This document shows, one piece after another, positions 8,992 to 16,506 of a DNA stretch of 64,000 nt. Numbering within the stretch: the stretch's first letter is position 1; each line of letters begins with the position of its first letter. Origin of the DNA: an uncultured Clostridia bacterium (GTDB lineage Bacteria > Bacillota > Clostridia > Oscillospirales > Ruminococcaceae); contig CAMVNQ010000001.1 in the NCBI GenBank assembly GCA_947168885.1, forward strand, positions 248,001 to 312,000. Direction: 5' to 3'. The notes beneath the pieces are model-generated. The model ran no database searches. It had not been told where the DNA came from and saw only the letters and a list, made by a program, of their open reading frames with translations. A program made the translations under genes and the position numbers.

Positions 8992-9843
8992 TTAAATTGT
9001 TGTTTCTTTATGCCGTGTGACATGGCAGCCCACATTCACTGCCACGGGGAGTCCCGCGATATGCGTCGGCGCAGTCTCTATATTGACGTATAGCGCCGTA
9101 ACCGTTCCGCCGAAGCCCTGTGAGCCGACACCGGTCTTATTCGCTTCGTCGAGCATACGCTGCTCAAGTTCGGCGTAGTACGGGTCGGGGTTGCGTAACC
9201 GCAGATCGCGGCAGAGCGCCTTTTTTGCGAGGAATGCGCACTGTTCAAAGTCGCCGCCTATACCCACGCCGAGAACTATCGGCGGGCAGGGGTTGCTTCC
9301 CGCTGTATCGACCGTTTCTCTAACGAAGCCGACAATGTCATCGACCGACGCGGATGGCGTGAACATCTTCATTCTGCTCATGTTTTCGCTTCCGAAGCCT
9401 TTCGGCGCGACCATTATATGCACTTTATCGCCGTCGGTGATGAATGTGTGTATCACCGCGGGGGTGTTGTCGTTGGTGTTTCCGCGGCGTATCGGGTCTC
9501 TGACTACCGACAGACGAAGCTTTCCGTCAACGTAGCCTTTTGCCACACCGCGGTTTATCGCTTCATAAAGGTTTCCACCGGTGAAATGAACGTCCTGTCC
9601 TATCTCAAGAAAGATGACCGCCATGCCCGTGTCCTGACATATCGGGACGTTAAGCTCTGCGGCGCAGTCGATATTTCGCACTATGTCACCTATGACTTCC
9701 TTGCAGACGGGACTTTCTTCCTTTTCTGCCGCCCTTTCTATCGTTTCGCGCATCATGCACGGAAGGTGCAGGTTTGCGTCCTCGCAGAGAGAAGCTACCG
9801 CATTCTCTATTTCTTTCACGTCAATCTCGCGTATCATCGTCAT
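8992..9843 (-). CDS. fumarate hydratase class I, alpha subunit (TtdA-like)
   Basis: 283 residues from the ATG at 9843, chosen because AAGGAGAG lies just upstream; an ATG 24 bp earlier lies inside the preceding gene. The family has an oxygen-sensitive [4Fe-4S] cluster. Candidate ligands are the Cys residues in LNVPICQDTG and NPCPPIVLGVGIGGDFEQCA. The C-terminus (GSQGFGGTVTALYVNIETAPTH) fits the alpha domain of two-subunit fumarases and L-tartrate dehydratases. The beta subunit, usually adjacent, is not in this window. It overlaps the preceding membrane-protein gene by 23 bp. Confidence 0.87.
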   Translation of the reverse strand: MTMIREIDVKEIENAVASLCEDANLHLPCMMRETIERAAEKEESPVCKEVIGDIVRNIDCAAELNVPICQDTGMAVIFLEIGQDVHFTGGNLYEAINRGVAKGYVDGKLRLSVVRDPIRRGNTNDNTPAVIHTFITDGDKVHIMVAPKGFGSENMSRMKMFTPSASVDDIVGFVRETVDTAGSNPCPPIVLGVGIGGDFEQCAFLAKKALCRDLRLRNPDPYYAELEQRMLDEANKTGVGSQGFGGTVTALYVNIETAPTHIAGLPVAVNVGCHVTRHKETTI

Positions 9844-10429
9844 CGCTCTCCTTTTCTCCGCTGTCAAAGCTTTCGGACAGCTCGTCCGGTTCGGGCATTA
9901 CGAAGCCCGCAGATCTGTCATGTATCACGCGGTGAAGTTCTTCGCGCAGTATCCGCACCTTTTCCCGATTAAGCTCGATCAGCGAGACGCAGATATATGC
10001 ACGCACAAGGCATACCGCGCCGGAGATCATGAACCCGTTCATGAGATCGAAATTCTCGGCGAAGAGCAGGCACCACGATATTATCAGAAAGTCGATCAGG
10101 ACTGAGGCTATTACGCCCCAGAAGCACGCCCAGATAGCCGGCGGCTTGTGGATAAAGCCGTGAATGCTGCACCGCTCCATACCCTTTTCGACATCTATCG
10201 TCATCATCGTATCACACATATCCTCGCGGTATGAGTGGTAGTATCTCAGCTTATAGCAGCTGTCGCCCGCGTGCTGCCACAGGCAGAGCGGCGAGCCTTT
10301 GAGCTTTTTGAGGTTTTTCCGGTATTGCGCCTCGATGATACCGTCGAGCTTTTTGTTAAGCTCGTCACGGCTCATAACACTTTCTTCCTCGACGCGCATT
10401 TTGACGAATTTTCGTTTTAGCTTTGCCAT
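9821..10429 (-). CDS. small membrane protein of unknown function
   Basis: 202 residues, not recognised. The N-terminal half is basic and soluble (KLKRKFVKMRVEEES...), with FIHKPPAIW leading into two hydrophobic segments at about 107-130 and 134-156. The C-terminus is cytoplasmic and strongly acidic (ESDDDDTRD). AAGGACTATTT precedes the ATG. It overlaps the fumarase start and lies 9 bp downstream of the PHP gene, so it is in the same transcription unit. Confidence 0.65.
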   Translation of the reverse strand: MAKLKRKFVKMRVEEESVMSRDELNKKLDGIIEAQYRKNLKKLKGSPLCLWQHAGDSCYKLRYYHSYREDMCDTMMTIDVEKGMERCSIHGFIHKPPAIWACFWGVIASVLIDFLIISWCLLFAENFDLMNGFMISGAVCLVRAYICVSLIELNREKVRILREELHRVIHDRSAGFVMPEPDELSESFDSGEKESDDDDTRD

Positions 10430-10438
10430 AAATAGTCC

Positions 10439-11119
10439 TTACTGATCGAAGACATGATCGTATATCTCGTATTTTTCGCTTTTCAGCGCGTTCACGAAGT
10501 CTGACTCTGACGTTATGCGCCGGTCAAACGCAATTCCCGAGAGACGCGCCTGATCCGCGTTGTGGTTGTCGCTTCCGGCAGTGTACGGCAGCCCGTATTT
10601 GTCGGCGTAGAATTTCGCCATATCGTTCTCGAACTGCGTCCGGTGGGAATTTATGATCTCAACGCCGTCGCATTTACGCGGGAAAAGCCGTATCATATCT
10701 ATGTACCAGTCCTCGCGGAACGGGTGTGCGTGGCTTATGTACGCTCCCGACGAGCGGGCAAGGTCAAAATAGTCGTTCGGGTGTAGCTCCATGACTTCGG
10801 GGTGTTTCAGGAGCCATTCCTTGTCCAGCCCGTATGTGAGAAAATCCGACCCGTTTACCGTGTATTCCCAGCCGAAGAAGACATCGAGACCAATCTCATC
10901 GCCGGTCTTTTTCGCGCTTTCATAACCCGAAAAGAGTATATCGACACGCTTGTCCCACGGGAGATCCCACGCGGCAGTGGTGTTTCCGTTGAGAAAGTGG
11001 TCGGTGACGAATATCCCCGTGAAGCCGCGGGATTTGTAGAATCTCGCCTGTGTATCTCCCGATGCGGTCGCGCACTTGCTTGATTCCGAGGTGTGGCAGT
11101 GTGTTTCGTAAATGTACAT
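10439..11119 (-). CDS. PHP-domain metal-dependent phosphoesterase
   Basis: 226 residues from the ATG at 11119, chosen because GGAG sits 8 bp upstream and because the protein then begins directly with the PHP motif ETHCHTSE. Longer in-frame starts run back into the FNT gene. Further metal-binding motifs are VTDHF, SHAHPFR and GSDNHNADQA. The family hydrolyses phosphoesters (histidinol phosphate, nucleotides, 3'-5' adenosine phosphates); which one is not visible. It sits directly behind the FNT channel gene. Confidence 0.8.
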   Translation of the reverse strand: MYIYETHCHTSESSKCATASGDTQARFYKSRGFTGIFVTDHFLNGNTTAAWDLPWDKRVDILFSGYESAKKTGDEIGLDVFFGWEYTVNGSDFLTYGLDKEWLLKHPEVMELHPNDYFDLARSSGAYISHAHPFREDWYIDMIRLFPRKCDGVEIINSHRTQFENDMAKFYADKYGLPYTAGSDNHNADQARLSGIAFDRRITSESDFVNALKSEKYEIYDHVFDQ

Positions 11120-11133
11120 CGCTTTTTCTCCGC

Positions 11134-11757
11134 TCATTTTTTGAACCCTTTGCGCACAAGCGGAATGAAGATGCCGCCGACAGAGTTGCCGAGCGTCATA
11201 ATGAGCATCGAGAGAGCCGAGCTGCCGTTCCACATACCCGCAACGGAGAAGTAGAACATATTTGCGACGCAGTGCTCAAAGCCGCTTATGATGAATACCA
11301 TTACCGGCAGGAATACCGCAAGCATCTGTGCAACGGGATTCGTGAGGTTCTTGTAGCCGTCGGCGGCAATGAACATCAGCATTCCGCAGAAGAACGCGAG
11401 TATGAAGATGCTTAAAAGGTCGTCGTTCAGCTTTGTCTCACAAAGTCCTGCGGCTTTCTCGCTCATAGCAGCGCCGACGCGTGTAAAGCGCAGTACTGTG
11501 CCGACGAACAGAGTTCCGAGGAAGTTGCCGATCCAGATCACGACGAGATCTATAAGGTATGAGGGCTTGTTCTCGACTGCATAGCCGACTTTTCCCGTGA
11601 AAAGTGCGAGACCGAACGTAAGTATCGTGAAAAGTCCCGTACCGAACAGGAATGCGCCTATGTATCTGTTGTCGCAGGAAAGGAATACCGCGCCGCCTAT
11701 GGCTATGAGTATGCCCGTTAAGAACGCGCGCAGCAGTATGTCTGTGTACTTCTTCAT
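11134..11757 (-). CDS. formate/nitrite transporter (FNT) family channel
   Basis: 207 residues, shorter than the usual 250-280. Six hydrophobic helices fill almost the whole chain. The family signature near the fifth helix, SGFEHCVANMFYF, holds the central conserved His of FNT pores, and LGNSVGGIFIP is the last helix motif. The N-terminal cytoplasmic helix of FocA is largely absent. Likely substrates are formate, nitrite, hydrosulfide or lactate-type monoanions. Formate export would fit an anaerobic fermenter, but no pyruvate formate-lyase gene is adjacent. Confidence 0.82.
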   Translation of the reverse strand: MKKYTDILLRAFLTGILIAIGGAVFLSCDNRYIGAFLFGTGLFTILTFGLALFTGKVGYAVENKPSYLIDLVVIWIGNFLGTLFVGTVLRFTRVGAAMSEKAAGLCETKLNDDLLSIFILAFFCGMLMFIAADGYKNLTNPVAQMLAVFLPVMVFIISGFEHCVANMFYFSVAGMWNGSSALSMLIMTLGNSVGGIFIPLVRKGFKK

Positions 11758-11812
11758 TTTCTTGTCTCCTTGTCTTTTTCTTTCCGTATTTATTATCCTC
11801 TTATCAGAGGTT

Positions 11813-12952
11813 TTATATGTAGTTCACAACCTGTACTATCTTTCCGTCTCTTAATGCGGCACGCGGAACACGCTTGCTTACAAGGCACAACAGCTCGTAA
11901 CCGATAGTTCCGAGCATATCCGATATGTTATCGACCTTTATCTCGTCTATGGTGTCCGAGTAGAGCTCGCAAACATCGCCGACCTTCACATCAAGTCCCG
12001 TAACATCGACCATCATCTGATCCATGCAGACCCTACCCGCTATCGGAGCGCGCTGTCCGTTTATGTAAACAGCGCCCTTGTTTGAAAGCCCGCGTGAGTA
12101 TCCGTCCGCGTAACCGACCGGTATTACCGCAAGGACGGTCTCTCTGTCGGTGACGAACGTCCTGCCGTAGCTTACCGCCGTTCCCGCGGGGACGGTCTTG
12201 AGCTGGCAGACAGCCGCACGAAGCCGCATTACCGGCTTTATGTCGATCGGAACGGGAAGTGCCGTGTTCGGCATACAGCCATAGGTTATGATACCGCTTC
12301 GCACCATGTCTCCGCCAAGGTCTTTGTGGTAGAGAATGCCGCCGCTGTTGCGCGAATATACGGGTATTCCCGCAGCTTTTGCCTCCCGTGCGATATTTTC
12401 GAGCTTTTCCTGCTGCGTTCTCGTATATTCGATATCCGAAGGGGTATCACTGTCTGCAACGGCAAAATGGGTGTAAACTCCGCGGACATCAAGTCCCGGA
12501 AGCGTGAGTATCTCGTGCAGCTCTTCGGGCGTATCTATGCCGACGCGGTTCATGCCGGTGTTGACTTTGATGTGGACAGGAAGTTTCAACCCGTGTTTTT
12601 CCGCGATTTCGGAAAGGAGCTTTGCGTGATCCGCACCGGCTGCGGTCTGTTCAAAGCGTCCGTCGATGATCTCCTGCTGCCATTCGGGGTCACAGTAGCC
12701 GAAAATGACTATCTGCGCTTCGGGGAGCGTTTTTCTGAGGTCGATAGCTTCGAGGATGTTTGAGACGGCATAGCTTTTCACGCCTTTTTTCCAGAGCTCG
12801 GCAGCTATGATGTCGGCGCTGTGGCCGTAGGCATCAGCCTTTACTATCGCCATTATCGGCTTTCCGCCGACAGCTTCCTTTATATGCTCGATGTTGCTGT
12901 CGAGTGTGTCGAGGTCTATCTCCGCCCACACTCGCTTCAAAAGCTTATCCAT
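11813..12952 (-). CDS. alr: alanine racemase
   Basis: 379 residues. The PLP-lysine motif is AIVKADAYGHSA (around 34-45). RNSGGILYHKD and VCMDQMMVDVTG are the usual substrate- and PLP-binding segments, and the second catalytic Tyr is in the PVGYADGYSRGL region. It makes D-alanine for peptidoglycan. It is the first gene of the minus-strand run that continues with the FNT gene 55 bp downstream. Confidence 0.93.
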   Translation of the reverse strand: MDKLLKRVWAEIDLDTLDSNIEHIKEAVGGKPIMAIVKADAYGHSADIIAAELWKKGVKSYAVSNILEAIDLRKTLPEAQIVIFGYCDPEWQQEIIDGRFEQTAAGADHAKLLSEIAEKHGLKLPVHIKVNTGMNRVGIDTPEELHEILTLPGLDVRGVYTHFAVADSDTPSDIEYTRTQQEKLENIAREAKAAGIPVYSRNSGGILYHKDLGGDMVRSGIITYGCMPNTALPVPIDIKPVMRLRAAVCQLKTVPAGTAVSYGRTFVTDRETVLAVIPVGYADGYSRGLSNKGAVYINGQRAPIAGRVCMDQMMVDVTGLDVKVGDVCELYSDTIDEIKVDNISDMLGTIGYELLCLVSKRVPRAALRDGKIVQVVNYI

Positions 12953-13267
12953 TGGCTTATTTACCTTTCGTTATAGCGGATAATGCAAAAATCGGGGGTT
13001 CTGCCCGTGAATTTTTGTAGCATCTATTCAAAAAATACTATTGTATTTTATGGCGATTTATGATAAAATAATATAGTTATTATGAAATTATAGCGTTCAA
13101 CAGCGGAATTTCAGGCGCATGGCATTAAGTTTGCCGTATGATGCGGCTTTGAGCTGCTCCGCCGTCGGCATATATTACTATTATATACTTTTTGTCGGAT
13201 AATTTCAACTGTTTTTTAAAATTTATTCGGCGCATGGCTTTCAAGGCTCACAGAAAGGAGCGATAGA
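12953..13267. other. AT-rich divergent intergenic region
   Basis: 315 bp between the divergent alr and LCP genes. It contains AT-rich tracts with several TATA-like words (around 13060-13085 and 13170-13190), but I could not fit a convincing -35/-10 pair for either gene. No ORF or clear terminator is seen. Confidence 0.5.
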
Positions 13268-14245
13268 ATGGCGGTCAAGAGGAAAAGCAACTGGTACATA
13301 TATCTTATAGCGCTCGTGGCGTCGTTCGCGCTTCTCGGTGTATTTCTCGGAAGTATCTGGAACAGGATCTTTCCCGAAGATGACGGAAAAGGAGATCGCT
13401 ATTCCATATCCCGTGCCGATTACAGGCCGAACCCCGAAATAAACATAACCTCGCTTATCATGCTTTCGGACATGAAAGCCGCGGTGCCGATGTACTATAT
13501 GCTCATGAACTATCAGCCCCGCAATGAAGTCGTGGTATTCATACCGATACGCGAAAACACCCGTATTACCTACAACGGAAACACGGGCAGCCTTTACGAG
13601 ATGTATGACAACTACGGCGCAAAAGGTGCTGCCGACGCGATAGGCGAATACTTCGGGATAAAGTGCGACCATTACGTCAAGTTTGACAGGCTTTCGTTCA
13701 TAGATTTTATGGATATGGCAGGAAAGGTATATGTAAACGTTCCGTCCGATGTATCAATAAAGGAGACCCGCTCGGTGCTCAAGAAGGAGTACATCGAGGA
13801 CGAGAACGGAGAAAAGCAGGAGGTCACCCGTCAGGTGCCCGAGACAACAGAGAAGATAATCTTTGCCGAGGGCATACACTATATGGACGGCGAGACGCTT
13901 TACAGCTACCTCACTTACGACTTCAAGCGCGGTGTGGACTACACTCTCGCGGTGCAGGGCTCGGCGGCTATGAATATGGTCAACAAGAACCTCCGCGGTA
14001 TTTCATCGACCCAGCTCCAGCGTCTTGCGGAGCAGATAATCAAGACCACCGAGACTGACATCATATTCGATGATTACGCGACGGCGCAGTCTGTGCTCAG
14101 CTATACCACTGAAAACAGCATCAATCCCTGTGAATACTATATCCCCTACGGCGACACCGACGGCGGTTACTTCGTCATAGCGGAAAGTTCACGGACAACG
14201 ATGCTCGACAGAATGGACATAGATCAGCCCGCCGAAACGGACTGA
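13268..14245 (+). CDS. LytR-CpsA-Psr (LCP)-like membrane protein
   Basis: 325 residues. A short basic N-terminus is followed by one membrane helix at about 11-31, and the rest is outside the membrane. The stretch NTGSLYEMYDNYGAKGAADA...YVKFDRLSFIDFMDMAG matches the LCP core around its polyprenyl-phosphate-binding region. The usual conserved arginines are only partly evident, so it is a divergent member. LCP enzymes attach wall polymers to peptidoglycan. The downstream genes are glycosylation-related, which fits. GGAG lies 7 bp before the ATG. Confidence 0.7.
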   Translation: MAVKRKSNWYIYLIALVASFALLGVFLGSIWNRIFPEDDGKGDRYSISRADYRPNPEINITSLIMLSDMKAAVPMYYMLMNYQPRNEVVVFIPIRENTRITYNGNTGSLYEMYDNYGAKGAADAIGEYFGIKCDHYVKFDRLSFIDFMDMAGKVYVNVPSDVSIKETRSVLKKEYIEDENGEKQEVTRQVPETTEKIIFAEGIHYMDGETLYSYLTYDFKRGVDYTLAVQGSAAMNMVNKNLRGISSTQLQRLAEQIIKTTETDIIFDDYATAQSVLSYTTENSINPCEYYIPYGDTDGGYFVIAESSRTTMLDRMDIDQPAETD

Positions 14246-14301
14246 TAATGCGCAATGCACCATTTTTGAGCCGCTTCGAGACGTTTTCCGATCGTGACGG
14301 A
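14243..14301. repeat. interspersed imperfect repeat, copy B
   Basis: Starting at the LCP stop codon, TAATGCGCAATGCA, GCCGCTTCGAGAC and ATCGTGACGGA follow in the same order as in copy A at 5963-6060, with different spacer bases. Confidence 0.45.
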
Positions 14302-14423
14302 GTGAGCCGGTCAGTGCGTCGGATTTGATTATGTCAAGTCTGTAAAAATGATTATGTGGTTGTCACAATTCGGATATGCAGCCGCAGGCTGCACCGCAAT
14401 TGTGCGTTTCGGGAGGGTCAGGC

Positions 14424-14774
14424 GTGCCGGAAGAGAGAAGAGGTCGGATAAATATTTTCGCCGGATATGCGATACCCGTGCTTATATTCATCGCTGTCGC
14501 GTGCTATATCTTCGCGGCTCTCGGACTCTTTTCGTTCGGTGTAGTGGCGCTGCCTTGTGTTCTTCTCGGAAAAACCGGGCTGGTGACTGTGATCTCCGAT
14601 CTCGCGCCGGCACCGCTTCTGCTCATAAGCGGGGGGATATTGCTCGCCGGGCTTGGATTAAGTCTTGGTATCGTACCGCTGTGCTCCGCTTCTTACGGCG
14701 CATATAAGCGATTCAGGCGTTCCGCAGCCGCACGCAGGGAAAGAACGGTATATGAAGAGGACAAAACTTCTTAA
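14424..14774 (+). CDS. small membrane protein upstream of DUF4097 protein
   Basis: 116 residues from a GTG at 14424, which is preceded by GGGAGGG; the ATG at 14376 lacks a ribosome site. Residues 1-10 are charged. Two long hydrophobic segments (about 11-45 and 55-85) are joined by LGKTGLVTVISD, and a basic tail ends in YEEDKTS. Not recognised by family, but the layout resembles the membrane proteins encoded with DUF4097 genes, and its 3' end overlaps the next gene by 23 bp. Confidence 0.65.
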   Translation: MPEERRGRINIFAGYAIPVLIFIAVACYIFAALGLFSFGVVALPCVLLGKTGLVTVISDLAPAPLLLISGGILLAGLGLSLGIVPLCSASYGAYKRFRRSAAARRERTVYEEDKTS

Positions 14775-15510
14775 AACACTCGCCGTGGTGCTCTCCGCCG
14801 CCGGTCTGGCACTCGCCGCCGCAGGCATAGTCATACAGCTTGTGCTGTCACACGGGCAGTACGTCGGAAGTATGATCACGGATACGGCGGAATTTGACAC
14901 CCCGCGTGAGCTTGTCGTCATTACGACATCGATGCCCATAACCGTGCGGTATGGTGACGGCGACAGGGTCACGGTCACATATACGGGCGCAATGCCGCTC
15001 ATGTTCACCGAGGAAAAGGGAACACTGAGCATTACGCAGAACGACACGTTCACCATGACGCTTTTTTCGGAGACGGCAAAGAATGAGAACGTGGTCGTGA
15101 CACTTCCGCACAAGGTCTATGAGCGCATAAGCATATCAAGCTCCGGCGGGTCGGTGACCTCCGACTGCCTTCTGGCAGACACTCTTGAATACAGCACAAA
15201 GGGCGGCGATATGCGGCTTCTCGGCATAGACGAGAATGCGTCGGTAAGGACGGAACGCGGAAAGATCTACGCAGAGTTCTCGTCGTTCAACGGCGATATG
15301 ACCATGAACGCGGGTGCGGGGGATGTGACCCTCGTTATGCCGGACGAGCTTTCGGTGTATCTTGAATTTTTCACCGAGAGCGGAAGCTTCACCTCCGAGC
15401 GTTTTGACGAGCCGTATTACGGGCGTTACGGCGATGCGGCGGTGATTTACGGGGGCGCAAAGTCAAGGCTTAATGTCAGGACAACGTCCGGTGACTTATA
15501 TATATATTGA
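14752..15510 (+). CDS. DUF4097-family beta-strand repeat protein
   Basis: 252 residues. One N-terminal signal-anchor helix is followed by an all-beta region with repeated strands: SISSSGGSVTSDCLLADTLE, STKGGDMRLLGI, TERGKIYAEFSSFNGDMT, NVRTTSGDLYIY. These repeats are characteristic of DUF4097 (adhesin-like, right-handed beta solenoid). The function of the family is unknown and links to envelope stress are inferred. A second, PadR-controlled DUF4097 gene is at 33525-34580. Cotranscribed with the gene before it. Confidence 0.8.
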   Translation: MKRTKLLKTLAVVLSAAGLALAAAGIVIQLVLSHGQYVGSMITDTAEFDTPRELVVITTSMPITVRYGDGDRVTVTYTGAMPLMFTEEKGTLSITQNDTFTMTLFSETAKNENVVVTLPHKVYERISISSSGGSVTSDCLLADTLEYSTKGGDMRLLGIDENASVRTERGKIYAEFSSFNGDMTMNAGAGDVTLVMPDELSVYLEFFTESGSFTSERFDEPYYGRYGDAAVIYGGAKSRLNVRTTSGDLYIY

Positions 15511-15546
15511 GCAAAGCTCAGAAAAACGAAATGGAAGAAAGAAACT

Positions 15547-16506
15547 ATGCTGTCTGTAATAATTCCTGCATACAACGAGCAGGAGAATATAGAAAACACG
15601 GCGTCCGTCATAACGGGCATCCTTAAGGACAACGGTATAGAATATGAGCTCATATTTGTTGACGACGGTTCTAAGGACGAGACGTGGAGTATCATTGACA
15701 GGCTCACGGACAAGGAGCCGTCTATAAGGGGACTGCATTTCTCGCGCAATTTCGGCAAGGAAGGTGCTATCTTCGCGGGACTGAAGCGCTGTACGGGGGA
15801 CTGCGCGGTCGTGCTCGACTGTGACCTTCAGCACCCGCCGGAGCTTATACCCGAGATGCTGAGACTGCACGACGAGGAGGGCTTCGAGGTCGTCGAGGCC
15901 GTTAAAGCCAGCCGCGGCAAGGAGAGTCTTGTTTATAAATTCTTCGCGAAAGGGTTCTACCGGATAATGAAGAACTCGTCCTCCGTGAACCTCGACCGTG
16001 CGAGCGATTATAAGCTTATGGACAGAAAGGCGATAGACGCTCTCAACGATATGCCGGAGCGCATAACGTTCTTCCGCGCACTTTCGAGCTGGGTCGGTTT
16101 CAGAACGACGCAGATAGAGTTTGAAGTCGCGCCGAGGAACGCGGGAACGTCGAAGTGGAACTTCCGGAAGCTTGCAAGGTTCGCTCTCAACAATATCACG
16201 AGCTTTACGAACTTCCCGATGCAGATAATAACGTGGCTTGGCGTACTGTTCCTGCTTTTCGCTGTCATTATCGGTGTTTACAGCGTTGTGAAATTCTTCT
16301 GCGGTCAGTCGCTTGAAGGTTTTACGACAGTATATATACTTGTGCTCCTGTCGTCCTCTGTGATAATGATAGGGCTCGGCATAATAGGCTACTATATGTC
16401 AAAGATATACGAAGAGATAAAATTCCGACCGAGATATATCATATCGGTAGATACAAAGGACAAAAAGAGAAAGGAACAAAACAGACCAAATGGAGAAAAC
16501 GGCTAA
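15547..16506 (+). CDS. GT2 polyprenyl-phosphate glycosyltransferase (CsbB/GtrB/DPM1-like)
   Basis: 319 residues. The GT-A fold opens with LSVIIPAYNEQENIE; DDGSKDETW and VLDCDLQHPPE hold the nucleotide-sugar and metal-binding Asp residues, and the C-terminal half has two membrane helices at about 232-255 and 265-293, as in GtrB and CsbB. Such enzymes load a sugar onto undecaprenyl phosphate on the inner face. The following gene overlaps by 17 bp and encodes a YfhO-type GT-C. In Bacillus, CsbB and YfhO work as such a pair. Confidence 0.88.
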   Translation: MLSVIIPAYNEQENIENTASVITGILKDNGIEYELIFVDDGSKDETWSIIDRLTDKEPSIRGLHFSRNFGKEGAIFAGLKRCTGDCAVVLDCDLQHPPELIPEMLRLHDEEGFEVVEAVKASRGKESLVYKFFAKGFYRIMKNSSSVNLDRASDYKLMDRKAIDALNDMPERITFFRALSSWVGFRTTQIEFEVAPRNAGTSKWNFRKLARFALNNITSFTNFPMQIITWLGVLFLLFAVIIGVYSVVKFFCGQSLEGFTTVYILVLLSSSVIMIGLGIIGYYMSKIYEEIKFRPRYIISVDTKDKKRKEQNRPNGENG

